From: Gaertneriomyces semiglobifer
Taxonomy: Eukaryota; Chytridiomycota; Chytridiomycetes; Spizellomycetales; Spizellomycetaceae
Length of the DNA stretch: 64,000 nt
NCBI GenBank assembly: GCA_025558075.1
Contig: JAHLKF010000044.1
Location: forward strand, 1-64,000
Direction: 5' to 3'
Shown: one piece after another, positions 22,633-35,200 of the stretch
How positions within the stretch are numbered: position 1 is the stretch's first letter
Layout of the letters: each line of letters starts with the position of its first letter
Program-made: the position numbers and the translations under genes
Notes under the pieces: model-generated
What the model saw: the letters and a program-made list of their open reading frames with translations, nothing else
The model's database searches: none
Told to the model about the DNA's origin: nothing

Positions 22633-24674
22633 TCATACAAAGTCGCGTGCGTTCGGTATCCCCTCACTGAAATCCCATATAGCGATTTTCTTATCCTTAA
22701 AAAACAAACAGTGATGAGTTTCCAGCACCAAAAAAAAAACCCATTTTATGTATGAGACATAGATGAAGAGACAGAAGTGAAGGGAGGGGTGGGGGAGGGG
22801 AACGCGCGACCTTACCTGACTAGCACTGACGACTCTTGTCGAATCCCCTCCGACATGAAAAACCCAACTTGTATGTGCTTCCCGTTTATCCCACACCACA
22901 AGGTCCTCACTCGACTCCACCTCCGAATCCCCTTGTTGTGTCGTCATATTCGTATTCGCTGGTGGAACAGGTCCAAAAAGACTCCGACTCGCCCCCGACA
23001 GCCCCATTGTCGGGACCATACCCTCACCACCACTACTCGATAGTAAGGCTTGAGGCGATTGTTGATCCGAGAACTGCATCTCACTACACTCCTTAGGCCA
23101 TTTCCAGACTTTAACCCCCTGATCATAACTCCCACTGACGATCCACTCTCCACACCAAATGGTGCGCACGAGGGCGTCGTGGCCTTCCAGGATTTTCAGA
23201 CACTCGCCCGTCCAGGCGTGCCAGATGCGGATGGTCTTGTCGTTGGATCCTGAAATGATGTAGGGTGGGCGGAAGGAGATGCAGGCTAGCCCGCGGGTGT
23301 GGCCGTGGAGGGTCGAGAGGAGACGGAGGGTTGTGGGTGTGGATGTGGATGTGGAGGTTAAGGAGGACTGTGAGCCGTGTGTCTGTGATGTTTGTGCTTG
23401 AGCGGGGGTTTCGGTATGGGTATCTGGAATGGGAGCCCCTGCCGCAGAGGATGACAATAACGGTGGCGATGGTGATGATGATGTCGATGTAGATGAAGGC
23501 AGAAGATTACCGAGATCCCACACTTTGATGGTGCAATCTCCACTGGCACTCACAAGGTGACGACCTGACAAATGAATGGCGTTGACGGCTGCTACATGAC
23601 CGTACAACGTTTCCAGTAGCTGCCCTTGAAAGTTCCACACCTTGACGAAAGAAAAATTAACCGGTGCAAAAAAAGATGGAAATCACGATTATCACATACC
23701 TTGATAGTACAATCCTTACTACAACTCACAATCACCCCTTCTCCATCGATCTCACAAAATCGCACGTCCAACACAGGTGCCGCATGCCCCTTCATCACCC
23801 TGGTTTTCTCCCATGTGGCCAAACTCCACAGGATCAAGGTAGAATCACTGCTCCCGGTGACCAACCACTTGTCCGAGTACTGCAAGCACAAGACACTGCC
23901 CTGATGACCCGTCAAGGTCTTGACGACGCCAAACGGCGGACAGGCATCCCAGAAACGCACGCTGCGGTCCCGAGATCCGCTCACGATATACTTGTCGCAG
24001 CTCTGGACGCAGTAGACTGCGTCCGTGTGTCCTTCTAGAACGTGTTTCTTGTACCGCGATGTGCGCCAGTTGTTGCGCAGGGCGATCCGTTGTTTCCAGA
24101 GGGACTTCCAGTCGCGCGGGGAGCGTTTGAGGACGGCGAGGGTGCGTGGGGAGGTAAATTGGGCGTAGCGGGAGAGGTAGAGCGGTTTCCAGATTTCAAA
24201 GGAAGAGGAGAGCGCGTTCCAAGTGTGGGAGACGAGGGAGGTGGTAAGGATGGAGGAGAGGGGGAGATAGCTCATGATATGCAAGGAGAGTTCCGAGGGA
24301 AGGTGGGTCAAGAAATCTGTAAGACATGTTAATCATGAAACACTGCCACATGGGGGCGGGAAACGCACAAGCGACAATGCGTTACCTATTCTGGTGAATT
24401 GATCTTCATCGACACCAAAGGCGGAATCGGTCGCACTGATCCTCCTTTTCTCCTTTTCGGTTTCTTCATCGTCCCCCGTCGCAGCAGCGGCGGCAGGCGC
24501 ACCATGTGAGGTGCGAACTGCGCTGTCATTGTAATTGTCCTGGTGGGTGTAGAGGACTCTATCCATTTCTTCATATTCGTCAAAGGGTGGTTGTTGATCC
24601 AGTTCCATGGGCGACTGGGATGGAGAACTCGGGGACTTGTTAGGAAACGAGAGACGGCGGAACCACCCTTTCAT
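22633..24674 (-). CDS. F-box/WD40-repeat protein (SCF ubiquitin ligase substrate receptor type)
   Basis: Four exons (24386-24674, 23700-24316, 22816-23640, 22633-22695) join to 597 residues. After about 95 low-complexity, partly acidic residues comes an F-box (FLTHLPSELSLHIMSYLPL ... SFEIWKPLY). A WD40 propeller follows: VLEGHTDAVYCVQSCD, SGSRDRSVRFWD, TLTGHQGSVLCLQ, SGDCTIKVWD, TLHGHTRGLACISF, ILEGHDALVRTIWC, and the closing strand KKIAIWDF. A Ser/Thr-rich insert interrupts the propeller between two repeats. By family, such proteins bring phosphorylated targets to SCF through Skp1; Cdc4/Fbw7-, Met30- or Pof1-like are all possible and I do not choose. The start is the ATG at 24674 (MKGWFRRLSF). 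Confidence 0.85.
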
Positions 24675-26101
24675 GATCTCTGTATGTGGGGTGTCTGGTA
24701 AGGAGTCGCAGTAGTAGTAGTAATGGTGAGTGGGTGGGTGTGTGGTGGTTGGTATGACGTCGTTTACTGGCGTTTCTACTGGGTGGTATAACTTTGTAGA
24801 AAAACGAATCCAATCTCTATAAGTTGCCTTGTTTATATATCGTCGTCGTCTGTCGTCTGTCGTCTGTGTGTCGTTCGTCAATTCGAATTGATTGATTCTA
24901 GCACTCGTCCATCACACACTGCTTTCTTGTTTTTTACTTTTACACCAAACGTCTCGCTCCCTTCCGCCGTGTTGCCCCTTATTCCTCGGTATCCTCAATT
25001 CTCAATCCTCAATGGCCTGCTTGGAAATGTGAGTGAGTGTAAATGTGTATGTGTGGAATAAGTAGTAGCTAAGAATAGGGTATTTCCCCAAGGGTTGCGT
25101 CGTGATGATGCCTTTCCCGTGTGTGGATGCGTGCGTACTTCAAATTCGTTCGTATATATGCGTTAGTAGCAGACTTCAAATTCATGTAAAGTTCTGATCT
25201 ACTCTTCCTACTACTAGTACTTACTCTCTGCATCTACGTCCTTCAACCTATCAGCCTGTTAGCCTATTCATGCTCTCAGTGCAATTCATATATCCTATAT
25301 CATACATACTGTAAGGGCGTGGCAAATTAACATGGCCAAATGAAGATTGCTTTCCCATGAGATTTGCCACGTAAACAACGGGAATAATTAATAGCCTCAC
25401 TATTTATATTGGCGCATAATTGGGGAAAGGTGACAAGAACAAACCGGGCAACAACAACAACAACAACAACAACAACACACACACACATAATGCATAATCA
25501 TTCAAATTTGCATAATGCAACATAGGAAATTGGGAAGAAAGAAAGAGAGAAAGAGAGAGAGAAAGAGCAGCAGCACACCAGTTCACTCGTGCCAGTAACT
25601 AATAATGAAATTCATAGTGCTATATATATATATATATATATATATAGAGTAGTAACCAATGCTAACTAATTGCTAACCCCCTCGCTTCTTTGACAAAGAC
25701 TCGGATCGCACAAATGAGTGGGCTGACCAACTAAGTGGCTTGCCACACAGATTCACTTCAAAGTGACTATGTGAGTCATAGAATTAATGCTAATCGATTA
25801 AGGATAACAAAGGCACAAGGCAAAGGCACACACACACACACACAAAATAAAGGCTTGCCTCCACTCCACTCCAGATTCAGTTTGGCCCACGAAGAGGGGG
25901 GTGGATTAATAGGAAGGGGAATGCAGAGAGAGAGAGAGTGTGTGTGTGTGTAGTGAGTAGGAGAGTAGAGTAGGAGAGAGTGTGAGAGAGTGAGTAGGAG
26001 AGTGTAGTGATTGTGAAAGGGTTTGTAAGAGTAGTGATTGTGAGAAGGAGAGCGTAGAGGGAGACAAAGACAGACAGAGAACAGGAGGAGAGAGAAGGAC
26101 G
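24675..26101. other. 1.4-kb divergent intergenic region rich in microsatellites
   Basis: Holds an (AAC)n run at about 25448-25476, a (CA)n run directly after it, GA runs near 25540-25565, an uninterrupted (TA)n run at about 25620-25646, another (CA)n at about 25827-25843, and GA/GT runs from 25925 to 26000 just upstream of the coiled-coil gene start. No gene is recognised. Confidence 0.7.
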
Positions 26102-28377
26102 ATGGTGGCGGATGTCGACGAGGGCAATCCTCCCTTGTCTGCACATGCAGAATCAGGAACCCATGACTTAACACTGTCCGTCGTCGTCGACGACGCTGCA
26201 GTCGTGCCAGTAAAAGAAGAAACAACTAACGAAGCAGAACCAACGACCACCAAAGACGAGATCCAGTCTCCCATCAGGAGAATGTCCACCTCGGGAATGT
26301 CCGGAATGACCGCCGCACAATCCTCTTTAGACATTCAGCAGGTCGTCAGGGATGAGGTCGGGCCTCCCGACAAACCCGATCAGGTCGACGACAACACCGC
26401 TCCCGCAATAGATATAGACCTTGGTTCGGCCACGGACATGGCATCCGACATCGATCTTGCCGCGACTACCACAACCAGCAAACATCGCGTACCATCGAGA
26501 TCCCCGTCCGTCGAAGAACAGTTGGATCAGCTCATGTCGGAAGCTGCCAAGGATATGGGTGTCGAGGACTTGCAGGATATCGTCGCCACCCGCGACAAAC
26601 AAGTGTCCCACTTAGCCACAGAAATAGAACAGGTGGGTTTTCACCACTTTGTATTCATACCTGCTCGTGTCACCGCTTTGTCCCTAATCCTGCATGTAGC
26701 TCAAAAAAGTCCACTCTGAAATGGTCGCCAAAATCGAGTCCCAAGGTCAACAGATTCGCGAACTCGAAACATCTAACAGAGCATTAAGGGCTGTCAATCG
26801 GTCCCTTTTGGAAGACGCCGAGTCATTCCATTCCCTGCGGCAGTACATTGAAAAGCGGTCTTCCGTGTCAGATCTGAAATCCTCTCCTACTGGACCAACA
26901 CCTGAAACCACACTCTCCATCCCTAATCCATCATCGCCGTCGGTGAACGATGCAAAAGATCGCTCATCCTTAGACGCAACATCAACAACCGCATCAAACG
27001 ATATCGATTCTGCAACACAGCGCCCTACCATGGATCCTGCACCACCCCTCACAGACTCTGACCGCGCCAAATATGAATGCACCATCAAAGCCCTACGCGA
27101 AGAAATTCGTGCTCTGAACCTCTACGCTAACAAGATTGCGTCCAGGATCCTTATCGACGACCATCTCGAACGCGCTTTACTCCAATCCTACCAAACCGAC
27201 AACCCGTCCCGTCCCAAACCAGGCGCAAAGAACGGGTCGTTACGCTTACAGATCCCACAATCCATCAAAAAGCGATCATCTACTCCTATCCTAAGTCTAT
27301 TCAGTCGTGGACCGCAGACAGCGCCAGTCGAACCCAGCACGCGACCGTTTATCCTGGATCCGTCGAACCCACAGAGTCCCGGTTGGTTAAGTAAACTGAA
27401 TCCGTGGTCCGCTGGGGTAGGCTCACCCAGAGACGGGAGTCATGAAACCCTACACGTCTCGCCCGCTGCCTCACCATCCGCCTCTCCCAAACGCACTTCC
27501 AAAGTCGGCACAGAGATCGTCATGATTGACATGGATGACGCGGCGACACCACAACCGAGTCCGAGGAGTGAGGAGAGGATCCAACAGAGATTGAAGGAAG
27601 CTGTTGCCAAGGCTGCTGCTGGATCCAGTCAGCGATCGTCGGCGTCGCAGCCCTTGGTCATGGAAGAGGTCTTGTTGGTATGATCTTTACCCTTATTTTT
27701 TTCAGTCGGTTTTTCCGTCCTTCTTTTCTACCTGACTTCTTGTGTCTCTTTGCTTGCATACTCCTCTATCACCTGCTCATAAGGGGTCGCCTTTCATCTC
27801 CCCAATCGGAGTTCAATTGGTCTATTTCTTTTTCTTTTTCTCTCCCGCACAATGTTTTCACTTTTATTTTGTATTGTTGGTTTGGTCTTGCGGCAGATAG
27901 ACAGAATCTTTGCGTGTTGTCTTTTCGTTCAGTTGAACCCCCCCGTTTTTGGATGTAACATATTTCGTATTACTAGTACACTGTCTCTCCATCATGCTTG
28001 AATTTGAAGTCTATGCTATGAACTCCCTTTCTCCACTTTCTCCAACGTATCCTATGAACCAGGCGCCTGCGAGAGGCATGCCATTACCTCCACAGCAATT
28101 GCCCCAGTTGCAGCGACTGCGTTCCGCTCCTAAAGATCGAAGAGCAAGTGGACTCCGTGTTGTGAACCCTTCCACTCACAACTTCGATGGAGATGCTCCA
28201 GGGTCCATGGACGGACGCCCGGGTGAAATGCCGCTTTCCCCTACTCCCGTTTATCCTCCTCAACCGGTAAGTACTGGTCATCCAACTTTGGATATCAGTT
28301 TCGATGAGCGTGCGGTCCTCGCTGAGCGAGGTATGAGTGAGAGCCCGATCAGCGTGAGCAGTGGGCGAACATTTTAA
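26102..28377 (+). CDS. Uncharacterised coiled-coil, low-complexity protein; 3' structure unresolved
   Basis: Not recognised with confidence. Exon 26102-26632 and exon 26700-27677 join in phase. They give an acidic Ser/Thr-rich N-terminus, a coiled coil across the junction (LATEIEQ/LKKVHSEMVAKIES ... QIRELETSNRALRAVNRS), and a second helical block KALREEIRALNLYANKIASRIL resembling one found in several fungal M-protein-repeat-like coiled-coil proteins. Ser/Pro-rich sequence with basic patches follows (IKKRSSTPILSLFSRGP). A donor at 27678 suggests splicing to a downstream Pro/Ser-rich segment that ends at 28377 (MNSLSPLSPTYPMNQ ... SVSSGRTF), but I found no acceptor keeping phase, so the last part is tentative. 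A 5' leader of GA/GT repeats lies just upstream of the ATG. Confidence 0.55.
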
Positions 28378-28774
28378 GCTTGATGTGCCTTCGAGCATTG
28401 TACAGTGCGATGGATAGGTAGGAACCTGATGCATAATGATAGGACTTTTATTTATTCCGTAGCATAGCAGTCTCTTCCGGATAGAATAATTATTGCTAGA
28501 GAATATAGAATAATACACAGTGTGGTGGGGTTCTAGAGGCATACGTGGTTGGTCGTTTGAATTATGCGCTGTTCCCAGGTCCTTTGCTGAGAAGATTGGA
28601 TGGATTTCGGAAAATTTGGCACGCTAAGCCTTTGAACGTCCACCCATGCTTACAAGAACTGGCGGGCAAACCCTCGCAGGACGGCCGATAACGCCCCTTC
28701 GTCTATTAGATCCCAAGAAGTACATTCCCCACAAAGGTGCATCAGTTACTTAGTTCTCGAAAAAGCAAAAAAAA

Positions 28775-28848
28775 TGCTCCGCACAGGGATCGAACCTGTG
28801 ACCTTGGCGTTATTAGCACCACGCTCTGACCAACTGAGCTAGCGGAGC
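28775..28848 (-). tRNA. tRNA-Ile (AAT anticodon)
   Basis: Complete cloverleaf on the minus strand. The acceptor stem GCTCCGC pairs with GCGGAGC, discriminator A. The D arm is GCTCAGTTGGTCAGAGC. The anticodon stem TGGTG/CGCCA holds loop CTAATAA with anticodon AAT, and the T arm contains GGTTCGATCC. No intron. A run of A on the plus strand just beyond the 3' end corresponds to a T run downstream of the tRNA, a typical RNA polymerase III terminator. Confidence 0.95.
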
Positions 28849-29981
28849 TGGATGAGATGACCTTAGTGCAACAGGTAAGCATTACGGACACAGTCACAAG
28901 TCACGTGCTCTGCCTTTGGGTAATGTCGCTTGTCTCGCCCCGTTGACAGGTCTCGTTCGACACTGTTGACAGCACATACTTTGAGCGTCCACCTACGTTA
29001 GTAGAAAAGAAGAAGAATATACATATATATATATATCGTTTGCGTCTCGGCATTCAGCTATAACGGCAAGGTCTACGGAGACATTCACCTTGACTGCACA
29101 GGTATCATCGTAGGTATCTCTGACGTGTTCTCTACACAAGCAGCTCGTAAAGCGCTCGGCGTTGTGTGAAAGTGAACTACATAAAAAAGTTGCCTATTAA
29201 AAGTGCTTCTTGCATTGTCTGACCTACACCCTGTGTACGTATTCCTGATACTAGCATGATGAACGCCTCTGGCAGTATCATGACATCGACATTCACACAA
29301 GGGAAATGCAGCAGCAGCAACCGTAACCCAGGCGGGGCCATGAAGCTGTCTCACATTAGGTCGCCTGGCAGAAAGGATCTGCAAAACCGTCCCGCCCATC
29401 TGGCTAGAGATGAGCGGCCCGAGATGGCCGACTCGGACGCCTGGAACTCTGGAGCTCCTAAAGAACGTCCTGTAAATAGGGCTTACGGGGAGACAGATTC
29501 GAACGCCGAGCGGTTATGTTTGGCGAGTCAGTTGGCTGTTTTGGTGAGTACGCTCTGTCTTCGTTGGGTTGTTGGATTGGGCGCTTGCCCATTCTCGAGT
29601 CGCGGCTTGAGTCACTGCTCACGCCGAGTCATGCCCGCGGGACCGGGTAAAAGTGACGCCGAACTCTCGCACAAAGTGCTTGAGACGGCATCATTCAAGC
29701 GGCTGGAGGCCTGATATGAATGTGAAGTTGGTGATGCTGTCTAAACGCTGTTTGGCGCTGTGTCCATCTTGGTTTGCCGAGTGGGGTGAAACGGCCAACC
29801 ACCAAAACATGCAAAGGTCTGGCGCCTAGGTTATACGCGGGCTATAACTATAAGATGCTACAACCCCCAGCACACTGCCGTTGAACTTCTCGCCCTGTCC
29901 TCCTGCGCCGACCGTGCCTAGCGAACCAGTGGTTGTTCATCTGTTTGCCTGCTTGCTTACCCAAACGTCCATCCCTGTTAG
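28849..29981. other. Intergenic, about 1.1 kb
   Basis: No recognisable gene. Contains a short TA repeat at about 29022-29036 and an open frame at 29256-29714 without motifs. The missing first exon of the FCP1-like gene should lie in the right part. Confidence 0.5.
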
Positions 29982-31702
29982 ACAAGTGAGAACTCATCCA
30001 ACACACAGGAAACGCCACGCCCAGATTCTAGAGAATTACGATCGGTTAGATCCCAAGATCCTGCAGACGAAGTCGTCCAAAAATCCTTGAACTCGCCGCG
30101 CAAGCGATCCAGACGACATGTGGATGACTCCCACGCGCCCCAGCCTACAGCTACTTCATATAGTCACTTAACTCCAAGCGCAACGGACACTTATGTGGAA
30201 CGTCTTCTTCGCACCGAAGTCAAAGAGCTCAACGCGTCTGGGCAATCTGGTCTGGAGTGGAGTCCAAAGTTGATATTACCAACGCCATATGGTATAGAAG
30301 TTGCTCTTGAACTCGAACGAGTGCAGTCGAAGCCGAAGGGCACGACGTTCTATCTTGAGCCATTTTATAAAGTGACTAGAATCCTACCTCGATCACATGT
30401 TGACACATTGAAATCTGTGAGAGGGGATATCATGCGTACCTTTTTGTTCAGAAACCCAATTGCAGGAGTTGACGTTTCGACGCTCATGGGTGAAGGAAGA
30501 CGAGTGGCGGAGTTCTGGAGAATGATCATCGGTGAGAAAAAGAGCCTAGTTTGGGAAATCAGAGACAAGGAGGGCAACTCGTGGGAATTATATGTGAAGC
30601 CTGATGAAACATTGAATAAACGTGGAGAACCACCGAAATTAAAGAATATTAGACTCGAGGGATATCTTCAACGTCAATTCACGCTTCGAAGTTTGCTGAA
30701 TTCGAAAGTTCAGGACTTAATTTCCAAACGAAAATTGCCGCTTGTGCTCGATATAGATGATACCTTATTGCGAATTGTCGGCAATAACTCGGCCAAGTAC
30801 ATTCCTACAGAAAGACTTGCGGAAGTTGATCCTTCCAGAATTCTCAAATTGAGAGATGGACGGCAAGCAGTTATGGCGACGGGCTTGTTGCAGTTTTTGG
30901 ACGAAATGAAGATGCGATACGAGATTTCGATATGCTCGGTAGGTGATGTTGATTACGTCGAGCAAGTCAGGGAAGCCCTGGAAATGATAAGACCGAATGG
31001 GGAGCCGAGATTCATGGGTGTAATATACAGTGCGCGGGATGACTGGCTATATTTTCAAGGTCGGACGGCCGAAAAGCTGGCTGAGCGGGCGGCAAAGCTT
31101 TGCCGGAAACCTAACGGATTCAATAAGGACTTGCCAGAGGTCGATAAGCTGACTACGGAGTCGGATTCCAAAGAGCTGAAACAAGTGGAAAAAAATGTCA
31201 ATCCGTTCGAAATTCCACCTAAAGACTTGCGGAACGTATTTGCATATTACGATGTCGCATTGCAAGATTCTCAGTTCGTACTAGAAGATACCAGCATCCG
31301 ACCCATTTTTGTTTTAGACCCGTTAATTGTGGATGATTGCCCAGCAGCGTGGAATCGGGAGCAGCAGGCGAATGTGGTGGTGCGTATGCTGCCGTTCGAT
31401 TGTCCGTCTGCCATTCCGACATCTTTGACAGCCTTTCTTAATCACAGCAAGCCAAGATGAAGAAAGAAAACGTCGAAAAGAATTTAGTGTGGGATGTAGT
31501 GCTAGACAAAACCATTCCACAGGCGTTGCACTACTCAGCTGCATACTTCTGGCCGGCGTACGACGCGTGGGTAGCGCAAATGGCAGAGTACGAAGCTGAT
31601 CCCTTTTGTGCATTGGAACCTCCCCGCCCACCGCGACTGGTTCATTTCCTGGGAGATTACATGCGTGCGTGTCAGGCCGTTCGAGTGGAGAATAATTTAT
31701 AG
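29982..31702 (+). CDS. FCP1-like (NIF/HAD) phosphatase-domain protein; 5' end unresolved
   Basis: Two exons are clear, up to 31379 and 31448-31702. They are joined by a phase-0 intron with branch-like TTAAT and acceptor cacag. This avoids the apparent stop at 31458-31460 and gives NVV/QAKMKKENVEKN. The catalytic HAD motif is KLPLVLDIDDTLLR (DxDxT type, as in FCP1/SCP phosphatases). It is followed by FLDEMKMRYEISICSVGD and GVIYSARDDW, and later DVALQDSQFVLEDTSIRP. FCP1-type enzymes dephosphorylate the RNA polymerase II C-terminal domain, but the substrate here is unknown and no BRCT domain is visible. The frame stays open up to an acceptor-like TTAG at 29981. No in-frame ATG precedes the conserved region, so a small first exon must lie upstream. 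Confidence 0.62.
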
Positions 31703-32213
31703 ATGCTGAATGGCTGCGAAATACTCCATCGTGTGCTTTGTTTCCAGCGGTACGTCGGCTTCGATGGACGCCATCACTATGGCCAAAGTATTTATTATCT
31801 TGATCTCATTATGCCACCGGATGTGATCCAACGCTCCGCTTCATGTGTGAGGGACTTTCGTAGTCATCGTGATCACCGGCTATGTTGCGAGGCCCCTCAG
31901 GCTTTGCAAGGCCCATCGTAGGCATTGTGTTCATCTCTTAATAGCAGCGTACCCAAGCCCATTGAGTGTCACCCCACATGGCACATATTTCAAGTTTCCA
32001 GTAACGAAAAGGCTAACGCGGAGGAAGGTCGGACCCCTGAATCGACCCTCCAAAGTGAGAAAATCACTCTCGGGCTTCATGTTGTAACAGCATCTATATT
32101 CAGATCCACCTGTCAAATTCACAACGAAGGCTGGACGGTGTTTTGACAGCTTTCTCTTTAGCTGACTAGCAGACTCCTCTGTTCTGAACGGGACCAATAG
32201 GACAATTACAAGA
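31703..32213. other. Intergenic, 511 bp
   Basis: Between the FCP1-like gene and the PARP-UBC gene, both on the plus strand. No gene or motif seen. Confidence 0.5.
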
Positions 32214-35200
32214 ATGCCCCGAGCCGACTATCAGCAACAGGTCAACGAGTTGATAGATCTAGCCCCTGAATTGCGGGCTACGACAAAACTTGGTCGTAAG
32301 TATGGCTTGAAGATTCTGCAGAAAGACCTCCGGTTTAATTACAGCTGGTTCTCGCTATATGCATAGAAATTCGTAAGGGCGACGAAGATGGCATGGTTAT
32401 TCTACGCTTTGATTACCAACGCAGAAAGTTTGTCGAGTTATCAATTCTCATGCAAGGTATTTGAGTTGGATGTGATGTTGTGTTGTTGACCCTGCTAAGT
32501 CTCTTTGGACCTCGACTGCAGATCTAAGAGGATATCCCAACCGACACACTGGCTACTGTTTCGTCGACACTGAGCACGCCGACAAACGCGCATACGGGGG
32601 TTGGTAAAATGGCCTTTACACTCACTTTGGAAGCTGATGGAATTTACTTGCTCACAGTTGAAAATGTGATCGCCGAAATTCAGGTCGATGGACGACCGTT
32701 ATGTGCAGTCGTGAATGATTGTATGATGGCAATGTGTATCCACTTCGGAGTAGAATCGGACATGCTCCGTAAGCTCCTCTATCCCCTCACGATCGATACC
32801 TCAAATGGCAGGCCACAACGGCGAGAAACCTCATCGGAATCAGAGGTGGAATCAGAGATGGATGGTGAAACGGATGATAGCAGCGTGGACATGCAAGAGT
32901 TTTTCTCATCGCATGGTGCATTGCACGGGATTCTGACCAACAAGTTGCGCCTTGTTTTGAGAGATGCAACAGGGCTAAAAGCATGCGGTTATGGATACGT
33001 TGGTTATTGTTCGCGCGGTCTCGAGTCGGGGTAAGGTTGCTCATAGACTTCTCACTTTCAGAGTGCCTAACGAACAGCGTCCATCGTTAGGTTCATTCTT
33101 TACAACAGTTTAAGCGTTGGACAGCTAGTCAAGACACGGCTACTGACTGTGGAGCAATGTGCGGCGTATGACTTGGGACTTTCCCACTATATTATCACGC
33201 TCATGAAATTCACGCCTGAGTACATTGAGATCCTGCGAAAGGTGAGAGTGGTCCTTGCGTCAGTGAGGGATTTTCGCTGAAAAAAAGTGCTCGACCAGGA
33301 GAATGGTTGCTGCCACATAAAAGGTTATCAGCGTGAATCTGGGACTGGAGTTGTACTAGGCCGCCGCTCCGAAGTACACTTTCGTGTTTTGGCTGGCCGA
33401 ACGGAGCAGTTACGGGCCGGAGATGCATTTCAGGCGTTTCAGGCCAAAATGGATGAAACAAACAGAAGTGACAGCGACGGAACCCGAGCGCTTACCCCAT
33501 TTCTTCTCTCATGGACACTGGCTGACATCCTGAATCATAGGTTCTTGAGTATATTGAGTTATGCGCTAGAACATAATCTCGGATGGTTAGTCATGGCAGA
33601 CTCGCATTTTCTCACTGGTTCGGTAGCGCATGACGGACATTAACAGGCAGGAGCATAGGGCAGGGGCGGAAGCCATGTACGAGCTACAGCTTACGACAGC
33701 TGGTGCGCCTATCGTGGGAAAACATATTCGGGATTTTGATGCAGACGAGTTACTGCGTGAACGTCCCAAGCATACGTTTCCAGACGATTTTCGCACCGTC
33801 TTCAAACCTCCCACTGCTGCATCAGATTATGAAGAGTATATGAACTTCCCGCTGTTGACCATGCGTTACGTCCTCAGAAAGCTTGTTTCGGCCAGTGAGT
33901 TTTGCTTGATATGCCACCGGAAGATTGCAAAGGGTTGTCTCCATCACGCTCCCATACGAAAAGCTTTCGGACTCCTAATCTTCTATGTTTCTCAGATTTT
34001 GAGGTTTTGAAACCATTCGTTTGCGACTCGTCCCTGTGCACTTTCCAGTACCTGAGTTTGGGAATTGGTCCGTCAATTGAGCTGGAAATTCTGCATCACC
34101 CCACTGTTGTGGACCTACTAGTGTCTCTTGCGTATGCGGCGGCCGCGAATAAGAGGCTCAATCCATTCCCTGTTGGTATTGAAAGCGCGAAAGTTATCCG
34201 GTCCTCCAAGGAGCAAGGACGTATAACATCATGGGACGGCAGTCAATTTGCAGTGGAATGGTTTTCGGATTTAGAATTTGACGTTCAACCCGGACATATG
34301 ATAGAGGTGAGCTCGATTGCTCCCGCTGGCGTGCAACCAATTTAACTTGCGCTTCGTCACAACAGTATCGCTACGGGACAGCGTTCCTTCGGGCTGAAAT
34401 CGTGGCCATTCCCAGTCCAAACCATTTGAGAATTGCCGTTGCAGGCAGGCCATCCAATGTTTTCACGTATGCCCAGATACCCTTCTGGGTTTCTCGCAAG
34501 GCGGGTGGTTGGACCACTGATCCATCCAGTGTCCTTGGTACTCAACTCGAGGAAACTGACCAAATTGTCCGTATTCTAAACCAACTTCCCTCTATTTACG
34601 ACATGGCGGATGCCCTGCGTAAGCAACTAGGTGCTCACGCCGATGCGCAAGATCGGATGGAGCTGGATCTGGATGACAGCCCTACGAGTATTCTGAACGA
34701 CTGCACTTCGGAGGCGGAAAAGCGACTGTTTGACACTGATCTATTGAGAAATCAGCATACCCTTACTCTGCAGCCAGCGTTAGATCAGATTCACCCACTA
34801 CTATATCCATTATTAAGATGGATTATATGCAGCAACAGAAGCTACATTTGCGAGTTATCGAAGGAGGATCAAATGATCGCCGGAGTATCTAAACTTTATT
34901 TGCAGGTGGATTTCATGGCGTGCCGTCAGACTTGCCTTTGTTTAACACGTAAACTCTGCAGTTCAAAATGGTTATGTCTTCCCCTGACAAAGAGGAAGCA
35001 TTTGTGAAAGCTCAGAAAGCGCAGTCAGCGAAGATCAAAAGTCTGTGGGCTTTTCATGGAAGCCCCCTTTATAACTGGCACAGCATACTACGAACTGGTC
35101 TGCACTTTGATAAGTAAGTTCTGTGATTCGACATCTGCCACGATTTATTACTAAGTCATCGGCGCGTTCTAACTGCAGTGTGGTACATGGAAGAGCGTAC

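Noticed and set aside
28267..28301. Intron beginning gtaagt in the last part of the coiled-coil gene
   Set aside because: The next usable acceptor gives only 35 nt, shorter than any other intron here; reading through is simpler.
29256..29714. 152-codon open frame
   Set aside because: No recognisable motif, odd composition and no splice partners; likely chance.
31457..31460. Overlapping ATGA start/stop suggesting two cistrons or a frameshift in the FCP1-like gene
   Set aside because: A 68-nt phase-0 intron (31380-31447) explains the change of frame without any error.
32609..32657. Separate gene starting at the ATG at 32609
   Set aside because: The frame joins the preceding exon in phase if GTTGGT...CACAG (32600-32657) is removed as an intron, so it is an internal part of the PARP-UBC gene.
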